From NCBI GenBank assembly GCA_966212505.1, contig CBIHRS010000001.1:62001-126000 (forward strand): a DNA stretch of 64,000 nucleotides, read 5' to 3'. This document shows positions 50,779-59,814 of the stretch, one piece after another. Position numbers and translations under genes: made by a program. This stretch comes from CAMLIZ01 sp966212505 (GTDB lineage Bacteria > Pseudomonadota > Gammaproteobacteria > Burkholderiales > Burkholderiaceae_C). The stretch's first letter is position 1. Every line of letters begins with the position of its first letter. Under the pieces are notes generated by a model. It was not told the origin of the DNA. It saw nothing but the letters and a program-made list of their open reading frames with translations, and ran no database searches.

Positions 50779-50814
50779 CGGGCGGCAGTGTAGGCCGCTC
50801 CTGCAGCAACCCGC

Positions 50815-51252
50815 TCAGCGGGAACCGAGGCCGGGCCGCGCCAGTGCGGGCGCGGCGCCCGGGCGCGTCAGCGTCTGCTCATGGCGGCCGACCACGCGGT
50901 AGATCTCGGCGCCCAGCTTGGCCAGCATCAGCGGCTTGGTGACGAAACCATCGGCCCCGGCCTCGAAGCAGGCCGCGCGATCGGCCGGCGTGTAGAAGGC
51001 GCTGGCCACGATGATCGGAAAACGTTGCAGCCCTTCTTCGCGCTGCAGGCGACGCAGCTCGCGCGTGGCGGTGAGGCCATCCATCCGGGGCATCTGCACA
51101 TCCATGAACACCGCCGCCGGCGGCTCGGCCTTGCAGGCCTCGATGGCGGCATGGCCGTCCTCCGCGATGCGTACGCCGTAGCCCAGCCGCTCGAGCATGC
51201 TGCCGATCACATGCTGCATCACCGGATCGTCCTCGACGATGAGGAACTGCAT
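50815..51252 (-). CDS. Single-domain response regulator
   Basis: A 145-residue CheY-like receiver. Acidic pocket LIVEDD at the start, phospho-acceptor Asp in AVFMDVQMPRMDG (about 51), Ser in IIVASAFYT and Lys in FVTKPLML. The last 25 residues (GRHEQTLTRPGAAPALARPGLGSR) are a Pro/Ala-rich tail. MDVQMPRMDG is the form seen in receivers fed by hybrid histidine kinases. No kinase gene is adjacent. It lies 36 bases upstream of comEC on the same strand, so read-through into comEC is possible. Confidence 0.92.
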   Translation of the reverse strand: MQFLIVEDDPVMQHVIGSMLERLGYGVRIAEDGHAAIEACKAEPPAAVFMDVQMPRMDGLTATRELRRLQREEGLQRFPIIVASAFYTPADRAACFEAGADGFVTKPLMLAKLGAEIYRVVGRHEQTLTRPGAAPALARPGLGSR

Positions 51253-51386
51253 GGTTCACCGTCTCCTTGTCTGCATGATGGATCGGCTCGTGTGACATTG
51301 CCAGACCCTCGTTCATGACAGGGGCAAGCGGCGTTCTCGCTCGTGTAGCATGCCCGCTCCCCTTGTTATTGCACTGCACAAGCTCC

Positions 51387-51854
51387 ATGACCAGCTCCGT
51401 TCAAGACCGTCTCCAAGCCCTGCGCATCACGCTGCCGCCGGTGGCCATTCCGGCCGCGGCCTACGTCCCCTTCGTGCGCACCGGCAACCTGGTGTTCCTG
51501 TCGGGCCACATCGCCAAGAAGGACGGCAAGCCCTGGGTCGGACAGCTGGGCCTGACGATGAGCACCGAAGAAGGCAAGGCCGCCGCGCGCGCCATCGCGA
51601 TCGACCTGATGGGCACGCTGCAGGCCGCCGTGGGCGACCTCTCCAAGGTCACGCGCATCGTCAAGGTGATGAGCCTGGTCAACAGCACTGCCACCTTCAC
51701 CGAGCAGCACCTCGTGACCAACGGCTGCTCCGAGCTGCTGGGCGAGGTGTTCGGCCCCACGGTGGGCACGCATGCGCGCAGCGCCTTCGGCGTGGCGCAG
51801 ATCCCCCTGGGCGCCTGCGTCGAGATCGAGCTGATCGCGGAAGTGGCTGCATGA
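51387..51854 (+). CDS. RidA/YjgF-family protein
   Basis: A 155-residue Rid-family protein of the longer subgroup. LVFLSGHIAKKDGKPWVGQLGLTMSTEEGKAAARAIAIDLMGTL and HARSAFGVAQIPLGACVEIELIAEV are the family blocks; the Arg in HARSAFGV corresponds to the position that binds substrate carboxylate in imine deaminases, but the exact catalytic Arg of RidA cannot be confirmed. Proteins of this kind clear reactive enamine/imine intermediates. The ATG at 51387 is at the family start. Its stop overlaps the DsbB start (ATGA). Confidence 0.9.
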   Translation: MTSSVQDRLQALRITLPPVAIPAAAYVPFVRTGNLVFLSGHIAKKDGKPWVGQLGLTMSTEEGKAAARAIAIDLMGTLQAAVGDLSKVTRIVKVMSLVNSTATFTEQHLVTNGCSELLGEVFGPTVGTHARSAFGVAQIPLGACVEIELIAEVAA

Positions 51855-52348
51855 AGCCGGCGGCGCTCTTCGATCGCCCGGGAGCGCTGCTGGCCGTCGG
51901 CGCCGTCGTGTCGGTGGCCGCCATCGGCGCGGCCCTGGTGTCGCAGCATGTCTACGACATGCAGCCCTGCCCCTGGTGCGTGCTGCAGCGGCTGGTCTTC
52001 GCCGCGATCGCGCTGGTGTGCATCGTCGGCCTGGCCTGGCGCTCGGCGCTGGGCCGGCATGTGGTGAGCGCGCTCACGCTGCTGCTGTGCGTGGGCGGCG
52101 TGGTGGCCGCGCTGTGGCAGCACTTCGTGGCCGCCGCGTCGGCCTCGTGCAACCTCACGCTGGCCGACCGCATCCTCACCACGCTGCAGCTCGATGCGCT
52201 GCTGCCCGAGATCTTCCAGCCGCGCGCCAGCTGTGCCGACGCGGCCGTCTCGCTGGCAGGCATTCCCTACGAGTTCTACAGCCTCGCGCTGTTCGTGCTG
52301 CTCGGCGCGCTGGCCGCGCGCGTCTTCGTGCGGGCCGCCCGGCCGTGA
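51851..52348 (+). CDS. dsbB: Disulfide bond formation protein B (DsbB)
   Basis: A 165-residue inner-membrane protein with four helices that reoxidises DsbA and passes electrons to quinone. The first Cys pair is PCPWC (Cys40, Cys43) in the first periplasmic loop next to the conserved LQR; the second is Cys100 and Cys128 in the second loop. CPWC in place of the enterobacterial CVLC is common in beta-proteobacteria. Coupled to the RidA-like gene by a four-base overlap. No dsbA is in the window. Confidence 0.93.
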   Translation: MKPAALFDRPGALLAVGAVVSVAAIGAALVSQHVYDMQPCPWCVLQRLVFAAIALVCIVGLAWRSALGRHVVSALTLLLCVGGVVAALWQHFVAAASASCNLTLADRILTTLQLDALLPEIFQPRASCADAAVSLAGIPYEFYSLALFVLLGALAARVFVRAARP

Positions 52349-52458
52349 AATAGTCGGCGGGGCCGCCCCTGCGGCCCGTTCAGAACCCGCCCCACCCCTC
52401 CGATATCTCCCAGGTATGCGCGGCGACGCGCAAGCTTTTTCATTGGCGGGGGCCGGAG

Positions 52459-53526
52459 ATGACCACAGCGATCGAACACCTCGCAACCCTGACGGTCCAC
52501 CGTGATCGGGACCTGCTCGACGTGACGCTGGTGCACTCGATGCGCGAGCTGTTCCGCCCCACGCAGGTGGCGATGTACATGCTCGTCGGCCCGCCGGGCA
52601 ACCCCCAGCGCTGGCTGCTGCGCGCACGGCTCAAGGCCCGCGACGTGGCCGCCTCGTCCGATCCCACCTGGGTGCGGCTCGATGAACTGCCCGAACGCAA
52701 CACCATGCCCGCGCATGCGAGCTGCGCCGAGCAGCAGAAGGTGATCCGCATCGACGACGTGCGGACGGACGACGGCGCTCCGGCCGGCTGCACCGTGCTG
52801 TTCCCGATGGCGGCGCACGGCGAGCAGGCCACGGTGCTGGAGCTGCAATGCCCCGGCCCGTTCTCCAACGAATCGCTGCAGACGGCCGACAGCGTGCTGC
52901 GGGTGTACCGCAACTTCTGCGGCCTGCTCGACTACAGCGAACGCGACACGCTGACCGGCCTGCTCAACCGCAAGACCTTCGACGAGTCGTTCTACAAGAC
53001 CGTGCAGGCCGCGGCACAGCTGCCGGCCATTGGCCGGCGCCAGGGGCTGCCGGGTGCACACGACGAGCCGGCGCGCACCGGTCACTGGCTGGGCGTGCTC
53101 GACATCGACCACTTCAAGCTGGTGAACGACCGCCATGGCCACCTGATCGGCGACGAGGTGCTGCTGCTGGTGGGCCGCATCATGCGCAGCACCTTCCGCT
53201 TCCAGGACCGGCTCTACCGCTTCGGCGGCGAGGAGTTCGTGGTGCTGCTGCGCTGCCCCGGCGAGAACGATGCGCACTGCGCCTTCGAGCGCCTGCGGGC
53301 CAACATGGAGGGCTATGCCTTCCCGCAGGTGGGCCGCGTGACCGTGAGCATCGGCTTCACCGAGGTGCTGCCGGGCGACACGCCGACGCTGGCCTTCGAA
53401 CGGGCCGACAAGGCCGTCTACCACGCCAAGCAGCATGGGCGGAACCAGGTGTGCAGCCATGCCGCGCTGGTCGAAGCCGGCCTGCTCGAGGCCCAGCAGC
53501 AGAGCAGCGAAGTCGAGCTGTTCTGA
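52459..53526 (+). CDS. Diguanylate cyclase with GAF-like N-terminus
   Basis: A 355-residue soluble protein. Residues about 10-155 form an alpha/beta sensor-like domain of GAF type (VTLVHSMRELFRPTQVAMYML, TVLFPMAAHGEQATVLEL), and about 165-335 is a GGDEF domain. The active site is RFGGEEFVVLL (GGEEF at about 256-260) and the I-site RFQD lies five residues before it, so catalysis and feedback both look intact. LDIDHFKLVNDRHGHLIGD is canonical. There is no membrane segment. The gene stands alone between dsbB and the convergent esterase. Signal unknown. Confidence 0.93.
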   Translation: MTTAIEHLATLTVHRDRDLLDVTLVHSMRELFRPTQVAMYMLVGPPGNPQRWLLRARLKARDVAASSDPTWVRLDELPERNTMPAHASCAEQQKVIRIDDVRTDDGAPAGCTVLFPMAAHGEQATVLELQCPGPFSNESLQTADSVLRVYRNFCGLLDYSERDTLTGLLNRKTFDESFYKTVQAAAQLPAIGRRQGLPGAHDEPARTGHWLGVLDIDHFKLVNDRHGHLIGDEVLLLVGRIMRSTFRFQDRLYRFGGEEFVVLLRCPGENDAHCAFERLRANMEGYAFPQVGRVTVSIGFTEVLPGDTPTLAFERADKAVYHAKQHGRNQVCSHAALVEAGLLEAQQQSSEVELF

Positions 53527-53543
53527 AGGACAGCGGCAGCGGG

Positions 53544-54422
53544 TCAGCCTGCGTAGAACTGCAGGTACTCGTCGAGGTGCGCCATCCAGTAGGCGCTGTC
53601 GTGCCGCCCGGCCCGCAAGGCCGATCGCACCGCGACGCCGCGCGAGCGCAGCGTCTGCGACAACGCCCGCACCGGCTCGGCAAAGCCGAAATCGTCCTGC
53701 TCGCCGCAATCGAGGTAGACCTGCAACCCGGCGAGGTCGCGCTCGGCCGCCAGGCGCTGCACGTCGCGTGAAGCGCGCGGCACCTCGGCCGGATACAGCC
53801 AGTTCCAGTCGTCCTGCACCAGCGCCGGGCTGTGCCCGCCGGCTCGGCCGAAGCGGTCGGGATGCCGGAAGGCCGCGTGCAGTGCCGCGAAGCCGCCCAT
53901 CGAGATGCCGCCCACCGCGCGTGCTGCACGCTCGGCCCGCGTGGGGTAGCGCGCATCGACGAAATCGACGAGGTCGAGCACCAGGTAGTCCTCGTAGCGT
54001 CCGCCGTGGAAGGTCACCGGCCCGCCGTGAGGCATGGTCTCGGTGCGGTCGGCCGCGTTGTTGACGCCGAAGCTGTTGTCGAGCTGCGGCGTCACGATCA
54101 GCAGCGGCTGGATGAGGTGCCGCTCGATCAGCGCGGTGGCCGCATCGAACAGCCCGAGGCCACGCCAGAAGGTATGCGTCTCGCGCAGCCCATGGTAGAG
54201 GTAGAGCACCGGGTAGCGCCGCTGCGCGTCGAAGGCGGGCGGGAGGTACACCAGCGCCGGCATCGTGCGTCCCAGCGCCGCGCTCGGCACTTGCTCCTGC
54301 ACCACCACCGCCTCGCGGCCCGCGCCGCCCAGTGCGCGGCCGGTACCAGCCAGCAGCCCCAGCGCCAGAAGATGCCGGCGGCGAAGCGAGGCCGGCTGCC
54401 CAACAAATGAAACAGAAACCAT
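53544..54422 (-). CDS. Exported esterase, PF00756 (esterase D/feruloyl esterase) family
   Basis: A 292-residue alpha/beta hydrolase with a twin-arginine-like leader (SLRRRHLLALGLLAGTG, cleavage near RALGGAG). The fold is shown by YPVLYLYHGLRETHTFWRGLG, the nucleophile elbow GGISMGGFAALHAA (Ser about 180), the acid in YLDCGEQDDFG and the His in AGRHDSAYW. Such proteins split acyl or feruloyl esters, siderophores or S-formylglutathione. The start MVSVSFVGQP at 54422 is the only suitable one. It is divergent from the AraC-type gene, 132 bases between starts, so that regulator may control it. Confidence 0.88.
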   Translation of the reverse strand: MVSVSFVGQPASLRRRHLLALGLLAGTGRALGGAGREAVVVQEQVPSAALGRTMPALVYLPPAFDAQRRYPVLYLYHGLRETHTFWRGLGLFDAATALIERHLIQPLLIVTPQLDNSFGVNNAADRTETMPHGGPVTFHGGRYEDYLVLDLVDFVDARYPTRAERAARAVGGISMGGFAALHAAFRHPDRFGRAGGHSPALVQDDWNWLYPAEVPRASRDVQRLAAERDLAGLQVYLDCGEQDDFGFAEPVRALSQTLRSRGVAVRSALRAGRHDSAYWMAHLDEYLQFYAG

Positions 54423-54554
54423 GGTGGCTTGCGATAGCGTGCAGCGCCATGTGGCGCGATGGCATGAGAGTCTGCCCGTCGCGTTCGCAGCCTGCCATGA
54501 CGCTGCGCGCCATCGGCTTGGCAGAACACGCCACAGGACGAGAGGAGACAAGGG

Positions 54555-55574
54555 ATGCAAGGCCAGACCCGCGCAGCGGTGATCAGGGACACCTGGCAGC
54601 GGCTCAGTTGCTTCGGCCTCGACGAGCTCCGAGTCCGGCAGGCCATCGGCCTGACCCAGGCCGACCTCGCCGACGAGGACGCCGCCTGGCCGAGTGCGCT
54701 GCGCCTGCGGCTGTGGGAACTGGCGCTGCGGGCCGGCGCCCCCGACGACGTGGGCCTGCAGGCGGCGCAGGGCGTTCGCCTCGAAGACTTGGGCATCGCC
54801 GGGCATGTGGCGCGCCACAGCCCGACGCTGGGCGTGGCCTGCGCCGCACTCGGCCGCTATGGCACGCTGATCAGCCAGGACGACGAATTCGAGCACCGGC
54901 TCGAAGGCGGGCTCTCGGTGCTGAGCTACGACATCGCCGGCCCGGCCGAGGTGCGCCGGCACATCGTCGACAACGTGCTGGCGTGCTACTGCCTGATGCT
55001 GCGGCAGCTGTGCGGACCCGACCTGCATCCGGCTGCGTTGAGCCTGCAGCGCCGCGCGTCGCAAGACCGCTCGGCGCACGCGCGGCTGTTCGGCTGCGAG
55101 GTGCGCTTCGGCTGCAGCGAAAACACGATCGCCTATCGGCGCGAGGCGTTCTCACGTCCGGTGATCGGCGCCAGCCCCTACCTGCTGCGCGTGTTGACAC
55201 GCCATGCCGAGGCCTTGCTTCAACGCTCGCAGGCCGTGCTGCCATGGACCCGGCGCGTGCGTCGGGCAGTACAGGCCGGCCTGGCCGAGGGCCGCTTCTC
55301 GATCGGGCATGTGGCGCAGGCGCTGCACACGCCGCCGCGCACGCTGCAGCGCTGGCTGGCAACCGAAGGCCAGGCCTTCAGCGCCATCGTGCGTCAGGTG
55401 CAGCACGACAAGGCGATCGAGTACATGCACGAGGCCGGACTGCCGCTGTCGGAGATCGCGCTGCGGGTCGGGTTCTCGGAAGCGAGCGCCTTCCACCGCG
55501 CGTTCCGCCAGTGGACCGGCGCCACGCCGCAGGCCTACCGCAACGCGCTGCTCAAGCGAGCTGCTTGCGCATGA
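54555..55574 (+). CDS. AraC-family regulator, OruR/ArgR-like
   Basis: A 339-residue regulator with the N-terminal arabinose-binding-like domain of the OruR type (PF12625; about 15-205, e.g. LGIAGHVARHSPTLGVACAALGRYGTLIS) and a C-terminal double helix-turn-helix (FSIGHVAQALHTPPRTLQRWL, then LSEIALRVGFSEASAFHRAFRQWTGATP). Relatives respond to amino acids or fatty-acid-like signals. GAGGAGACAAGGG precedes the ATG. The divergent exported esterase is the obvious candidate target. The last 23 bases overlap the convergent GNAT gene. Confidence 0.92.
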   Translation: MQGQTRAAVIRDTWQRLSCFGLDELRVRQAIGLTQADLADEDAAWPSALRLRLWELALRAGAPDDVGLQAAQGVRLEDLGIAGHVARHSPTLGVACAALGRYGTLISQDDEFEHRLEGGLSVLSYDIAGPAEVRRHIVDNVLACYCLMLRQLCGPDLHPAALSLQRRASQDRSAHARLFGCEVRFGCSENTIAYRREAFSRPVIGASPYLLRVLTRHAEALLQRSQAVLPWTRRVRRAVQAGLAEGRFSIGHVAQALHTPPRTLQRWLATEGQAFSAIVRQVQHDKAIEYMHEAGLPLSEIALRVGFSEASAFHRAFRQWTGATPQAYRNALLKRAACA

Positions 55575-56010
55575 ACACGCTGAGCGGATCGTCGCGATAG
55601 CTGCCGTAGGGGCCGCAGCGCTCATAGCCGCTGCCGGCGTAGAAGGCCAGCGCCTCCGGCTGGTAGGGGCCGGTCTCGAGCATCACCTCGGTGCAGCCCG
55701 AGGCCTGGGCCCGCTCTTCGAGCAAGGCGAGCAGCCGGCGCGCCACGCCACCGCCGCGGCTTTGCGGATGCACGTACATGCGCTTGAGCTCGCCCCAGGT
55801 GTCCTCGAGCACGATGGCGCCGCAGCCCACCGCCTGCCCATCCTCGCCGCGCGCCACGGCGAACAGCACGTTCGGCTGCTTCAGCGATGCGAGGTCGAGC
55901 GCATATCGCGCCTCGGGCGGATAGAGCGAATCCTGGTAGGCATCGAGCTCCGCGATCAGCCGGATCACGTCGGGCTGGTCGGGCGACTCGAGCGCAATCG
56001 TGGCCACCAT
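55552..56010 (-). CDS. GNAT-family acetyltransferase
   Basis: A 152-residue GNAT protein with the acetyl-CoA loop VHPQSRGGGVARRLLALLEE (about 78-97) and the usual end GYERCGPYGSYRDDPLSVFMRK. The N-terminal LIAELDAYQDSLYPPEARYALDL resembles small putative amino-acid or polyamine acetyltransferases (YjgM/PhnO-like). The ATG at 56010 follows the parC stop by one base, so it is read from the parC message. The 3' end overlaps the AraC gene by 23 bases. Confidence 0.9.
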   Translation of the reverse strand: MVATIALESPDQPDVIRLIAELDAYQDSLYPPEARYALDLASLKQPNVLFAVARGEDGQAVGCGAIVLEDTWGELKRMYVHPQSRGGGVARRLLALLEERAQASGCTEVMLETGPYQPEALAFYAGSGYERCGPYGSYRDDPLSVFMRKQLA

Positions 56011-56011
56011 C

Positions 56012-58315
56012 TCAGACGGCCACCACGCGCTGTGCTTTCGGGAAGCCCTCGAGCTTCTTGCCCTTGCGGGCACGCTTGCCGACGTGCTCGGCCAGCGCGT
56101 TGCCCTTCACGTCTTCTTCCTTCGGCTTGCCGCCGCGGCCCAGGCCCAGCACCTTGACCGCACTGCCCACCGTGGCCACCGACACCAGAGGATCCTTGGC
56201 ATCCACGTCCATCAGCGTCAGCCCGCGGCCGCCGTTGCTCTGCAGCTTGAGTTCGTCGAGCGGGAAGACCAGCAGCCGCCCGCTCATCGCCAGGCAGGCG
56301 ACCTGCGTGTGCCCGGCCAGGCGCACCGCCGGCGGCAGCACATGGTCCTGCGGTTCCAGCGTGAGGAAGCTCTTGCCGCCCTTCTGGCGGCTCAGCATGT
56401 CGCCCACCTTGGCCAGCAGGCCGAAGCCGCCGGTGTTGGCCAGCAGCAGCACCTGCTCCGGCGAGCCGGCGAAGTAGTGCACGACCTGCGTGCCCGATTC
56501 GAGGTCGATCAGCGTGGTGATCGGCTGGCCGTCGCCGCGGCCGCCCGGCAGGCCGCTCACCGCCACCGAGTACACGCGGCCGTTGGAGCCGAACACCAGC
56601 AGCGGATCGACGCTGCGGCACGGGAACACGCCGTACAGCGCATCGCCGCTCTTGAACTGCAGCGACGCGGCCTCGACCTCGTGGCCCTTCAGAGCACGCA
56701 CCCAGCCCTTCAGGCTCACGACCACGGTGACCGGCTCGTCGACGATCTTCACCTCGGCCACGGCCTTCTTCTCGGCCTGGATCAGCGTGCGGCGGTCGTC
56801 GCCATAGGTCTTGGCATCGGCCTCGATCTCCTTGATCACCGTGCGCTTCAGCGTGGCCGGGCTGCCGAGGATGTCTTCGAGCTTGCTGCGCTCGTCGCGC
56901 AGGTTCTTCAGCTCCTGCTCGATCTTGATCGCCTCCAGCCGCGCCAGCTGCCGCAGCCGGATCTCGAGGATGTCTTCGGCCTGGCGGTCGCTCAGCTTGA
57001 AGCGATCGATCAGCGCCTGCTTGGGCTCATCCGAGTTGCGGATGATGTGGATCACCTCGTCGATGTTCAGCAGCACCAGCTGCCGGCCTTCGAGCACGTG
57101 GATGCGGTCGAGCACCTTGTCGAGCCGGTGCTGCGAGCGCCGCTGCACGGTGGCGAGGCGGAAGTCGATCCACTCGGCGATCACCTGGCGCAGGCTCTTC
57201 TGCACCGGCTTGCCGTCGCGGCCGATCATCGTCATGTTGACCGAGGCCGACGATTCGAGGCTGGTGTGCGCCAGCAGCGTGTGCGCCAGCTCCTGCTGGC
57301 TGATGCGCGAGGTCTTGGGCTCGAACACCAGGCGCACCGGCGCATCCTTGTTCGACTCGTCGCGCGCGGCATCGAGCACCGCGAGCACGGTCTGCTTGAG
57401 CTGCGTCTGCTCCTGGCTAAGCGCCTTCTTGCCGGCCTTGACCTTCGGGTTGGTGAGCTCCTCGATCTCTTCCAGCACCCGGGCCGCCGACACGCCGGGC
57501 GGCAGCTCGGTGACCACCATCTGCCACTGGCCGCGCGCGAGGTCCTCGATCTTCCAGCGGGCGCGCACCTTCAGCGAGCCGCGGCCGGTGGCATAGGCCT
57601 CGCGGATGTCGGCCGCGGCGCTGATGATCTGGCCACCGCCGGGGAAGTCGGGGCCGGGCAACAACTCGAACAGCTCGTCGTCCGAGAGCTTGTCGTTGCG
57701 GATCAGCGCCACCGTGGCCGCGGCCACCTCGCGCAGGTTGTGGCTCGGCACTTCGGTGGCCAGGCCCACCGCGATGCCCGACGCGCCGTTGAGCAGCACG
57801 AAGGGCAGGCGCGCCGGCAACTGCCTGGGCTCGGTGAACGAGCCGTCGTAGTTGGGCACGAAGTCGACCGTGCCTTCGTCGATCTCGTCGAGCAACAGGC
57901 GCGTGATCGGCGCCAGCCGCGCTTCGGTGTAGCGCATCGCCGCCGCGCCGTCGCCGTCGCGCGAGCCGAAGTTGCCCTGGCCGTCGATCAGCGGATAGCG
58001 CTGCGAAAAGTCCTGCGCCATGCGCACCAGCGCGTCGTAGGCCGCCTGGTCGCCGTGCGGGTGGAACTTGCCGAGCACGTCGCCCACCACGCGGGCGCTC
58101 TTCACCGCCTTGGGGCCGGCGGGCGGCGTGAACGCCAGGCCCATGCGCTCCATCGCGTAGAGGATGCGGCGCTGCACCGGTTTCTGGCCGTCGCACACGT
58201 CGGGCAGCGCGCGGCCCTTGACGACCGACAGCGCGTATTCGAGGTAGGCACGCTCGGCGTAATGGGCGAGCGTGATCGCGTCGCCGGGCGCTTCGGTGGG
58301 AGTGAAAAGATCCAT
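56012..58315 (-). CDS. parC: DNA topoisomerase IV subunit A (ParC)
   Basis: A 767-residue type IIA topoisomerase subunit that cuts and passes DNA to separate daughter chromosomes. The catalytic Tyr129 is in AAMRYTEARLAP. The winged-helix part has LGKFHPHGDQAAYDALVRMAQ, and the tower and coiled-coil parts contain DRQAEDILEIRLRQLARLE. The short C-terminal beta-pinwheel without a GyrA box, and the length, identify ParC rather than GyrA. At the quinolone-determining positions equal to E. coli Ser80 and Glu84 it has Gln90 and Asp94. parE, usually close by in this order, is not adjacent: upstream is a PNPOx-like gene. Confidence 0.95.
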   Translation of the reverse strand: MDLFTPTEAPGDAITLAHYAERAYLEYALSVVKGRALPDVCDGQKPVQRRILYAMERMGLAFTPPAGPKAVKSARVVGDVLGKFHPHGDQAAYDALVRMAQDFSQRYPLIDGQGNFGSRDGDGAAAMRYTEARLAPITRLLLDEIDEGTVDFVPNYDGSFTEPRQLPARLPFVLLNGASGIAVGLATEVPSHNLREVAAATVALIRNDKLSDDELFELLPGPDFPGGGQIISAAADIREAYATGRGSLKVRARWKIEDLARGQWQMVVTELPPGVSAARVLEEIEELTNPKVKAGKKALSQEQTQLKQTVLAVLDAARDESNKDAPVRLVFEPKTSRISQQELAHTLLAHTSLESSASVNMTMIGRDGKPVQKSLRQVIAEWIDFRLATVQRRSQHRLDKVLDRIHVLEGRQLVLLNIDEVIHIIRNSDEPKQALIDRFKLSDRQAEDILEIRLRQLARLEAIKIEQELKNLRDERSKLEDILGSPATLKRTVIKEIEADAKTYGDDRRTLIQAEKKAVAEVKIVDEPVTVVVSLKGWVRALKGHEVEAASLQFKSGDALYGVFPCRSVDPLLVFGSNGRVYSVAVSGLPGGRGDGQPITTLIDLESGTQVVHYFAGSPEQVLLLANTGGFGLLAKVGDMLSRQKGGKSFLTLEPQDHVLPPAVRLAGHTQVACLAMSGRLLVFPLDELKLQSNGGRGLTLMDVDAKDPLVSVATVGSAVKVLGLGRGGKPKEEDVKGNALAEHVGKRARKGKKLEGFPKAQRVVAV

Positions 58316-58405
58316 GGGATTGACTGCGGCGGTGCCCGAGCACCAGGGAAGCGGGGGAGTTTAGCGGCCCCGCCCCGCAGCCCGTCCCAGGAGGGGCTGA
58401 CTGCG

Positions 58406-58906
58406 TCAGTGCATGCGCACGCTGCCGCGGTCGCCCATGTCGGTCGGGCGCTGGCCGGTCACGGCCGCCTTGGCCATCTCGTACAGCTGCACCAGCTTGC
58501 TCGACTTCACGTCCCAGTAGTCGGCATGGGTGATGCGCACGCCCACCAGCGCCACGTCGGGATCGTCAGGGCCTTGCGGGAACCAGGCCTCGTTCATCTT
58601 CGACCAAAGCCGGCGCTTCTGCTGCGCATCGTCGATGACCTGCGCGGTGCCCGAGATCGACACATACGTGTCCTGGTGCGGATCGGCATAGACGATGTTG
58701 ACCTGCGGGTCAAAGCCCAGGTCAGCCACCGGCCCGTGCTCGCGCGACATGAAGAAATACAGTGTGTCGTCCTCGTCCGGCGCGCGGTTCTGCGTGGTCA
58801 TCGGCTGCGAGTGCAGGTGGCCGTTGGCGTGATGGGTGGTGAACATCGCATAGCGGATGTCCTTGACCATCTCCCAGAGCTTGGCGCGGCGCTCGTTGTC
58901 GTCCAT
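58406..58906 (-). CDS. Pyridoxamine 5'-phosphate oxidase-like stress protein
   Basis: A 166-residue split-barrel flavin-binding protein of the general stress protein 26 group (MVKDIRYAMFTTHHANGHLHSQPMTTQ, then TLYFFMSREHGPVADL, VNIVYADPHQDTYVSISGTAQV). These bind FMN or other flavins; the true PNPOx substrate residues are not evident, so vitamin B6 synthesis is unlikely. It lies 90 bases upstream of parC on the same strand. The gap holds a weak CAGCCC/GGGCTG dyad. Expressed probably under general stress. Confidence 0.9.
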   Translation of the reverse strand: MDDNERRAKLWEMVKDIRYAMFTTHHANGHLHSQPMTTQNRAPDEDDTLYFFMSREHGPVADLGFDPQVNIVYADPHQDTYVSISGTAQVIDDAQQKRRLWSKMNEAWFPQGPDDPDVALVGVRITHADYWDVKSSKLVQLYEMAKAAVTGQRPTDMGDRGSVRMH

Positions 58907-59031
58907 GGAAAACCTCCGAGTGTCGAGACCGGAAGATCGGCAAGCGCCATTCCCGCCACCGGTGTCAGCTGAAGAACAAACAGCGACGCCGAGGCGCCAT
59001 ACTCGGCCCCACCACTCCCGCGCCTCGCCCC

Positions 59032-59814
59032 GTGAAGATCGCCACCTTCAATGTCAACGGCATCAACAGCCGCCTGCCGCGCCTGCTCGAATGGCTGGCC
59101 GAATCGCAACCCGATGTCGCCTGCCTTCAGGAGCTGAAAACTTCCGACGAGACCTTTCCCGAGGCCGCCCTGCGCGATGCCGGCTACGGCGCCGTGTGGC
59201 ATGGACAGAAGGGCTTCAACGGCGTGGCGATCCTCGCGCGCGGCCAGCAGCCGAAGGAACTGCGGCGCGGCCTGCCCGGCGACCCCGACGACACGCACAG
59301 CCGCTACCTCGAGGCCGAGGTCGGCGGCCTCACCATCGCCTCGATCTACCTGCCCAACGGCAACCCCCAGCCAGGGCCGAAGTTCGACTACAAGCTCGCG
59401 TGGTTCGAACGCCTGATCGCGCATGCGGCCCAGCTGCACCGCCACAAGGGGCCGGTGATCCTGGCCGGTGACTACAACGTGGTGCCCACCGACGACGTGG
59501 CCGACATCTACTCGGCCAAGTCGTGGAAGAACGATGCGCTGCTGCAGCCCGAGAGCCGCGCAGCCTGGCAGAAGCTGCTCGCGCAGGGCTGGACCGATGC
59601 GATCCGGACGCTGCACCCGGATGAGCCGGTCTACACCTTCTGGGACTACTTCCGCCAGCGCTGGGAGCGCAACGCCGGGTTGCGCATCGACCACCTGCTG
59701 CTCAACGCGGCGGCCGCGAAGCGCCTGGCCGAGGCGGGTGTCGACAAGGCGGTGCGTGGCCGCGAGAAGCCGAGCGACCATGCGCCGGCGTGGGTGGTGC
59801 TCAAGCCGGCATAG
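59032..59814 (+). CDS. xth: Exodeoxyribonuclease III (xth)
   Basis: A 260-residue AP endonuclease and 3'-5' exonuclease in base excision repair, starting at a GTG. Active-site blocks: MKIATFNVNGINSRL, CLQELKT (metal-binding Glu34), SIYLPNGNP with the conserved Tyr, GDYNVVPTDDV (Asp/Asn), TFWDYF and the final SDHAPAWVVL (Asp-His). The length and the INSR start mark the ExoIII/ExoA class. It is divergent from the stress protein gene, and its last 14 bases overlap the convergent WYL regulator gene. Confidence 0.95.
   Translation: MKIATFNVNGINSRLPRLLEWLAESQPDVACLQELKTSDETFPEAALRDAGYGAVWHGQKGFNGVAILARGQQPKELRRGLPGDPDDTHSRYLEAEVGGLTIASIYLPNGNPQPGPKFDYKLAWFERLIAHAAQLHRHKGPVILAGDYNVVPTDDVADIYSAKSWKNDALLQPESRAAWQKLLAQGWTDAIRTLHPDEPVYTFWDYFRQRWERNAGLRIDHLLLNAAAAKRLAEAGVDKAVRGREKPSDHAPAWVVLKPA

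Noticed and set aside
56012..58315. gyrA instead of parC
   Set aside because: The length and short C-terminal domain without a GyrA box fit ParC.
58316..58405. CAGCCC/GGGCTG dyad before parC as a terminator
   Set aside because: The stem is short with a long loop and no T-run; mentioned only as a weak dyad.
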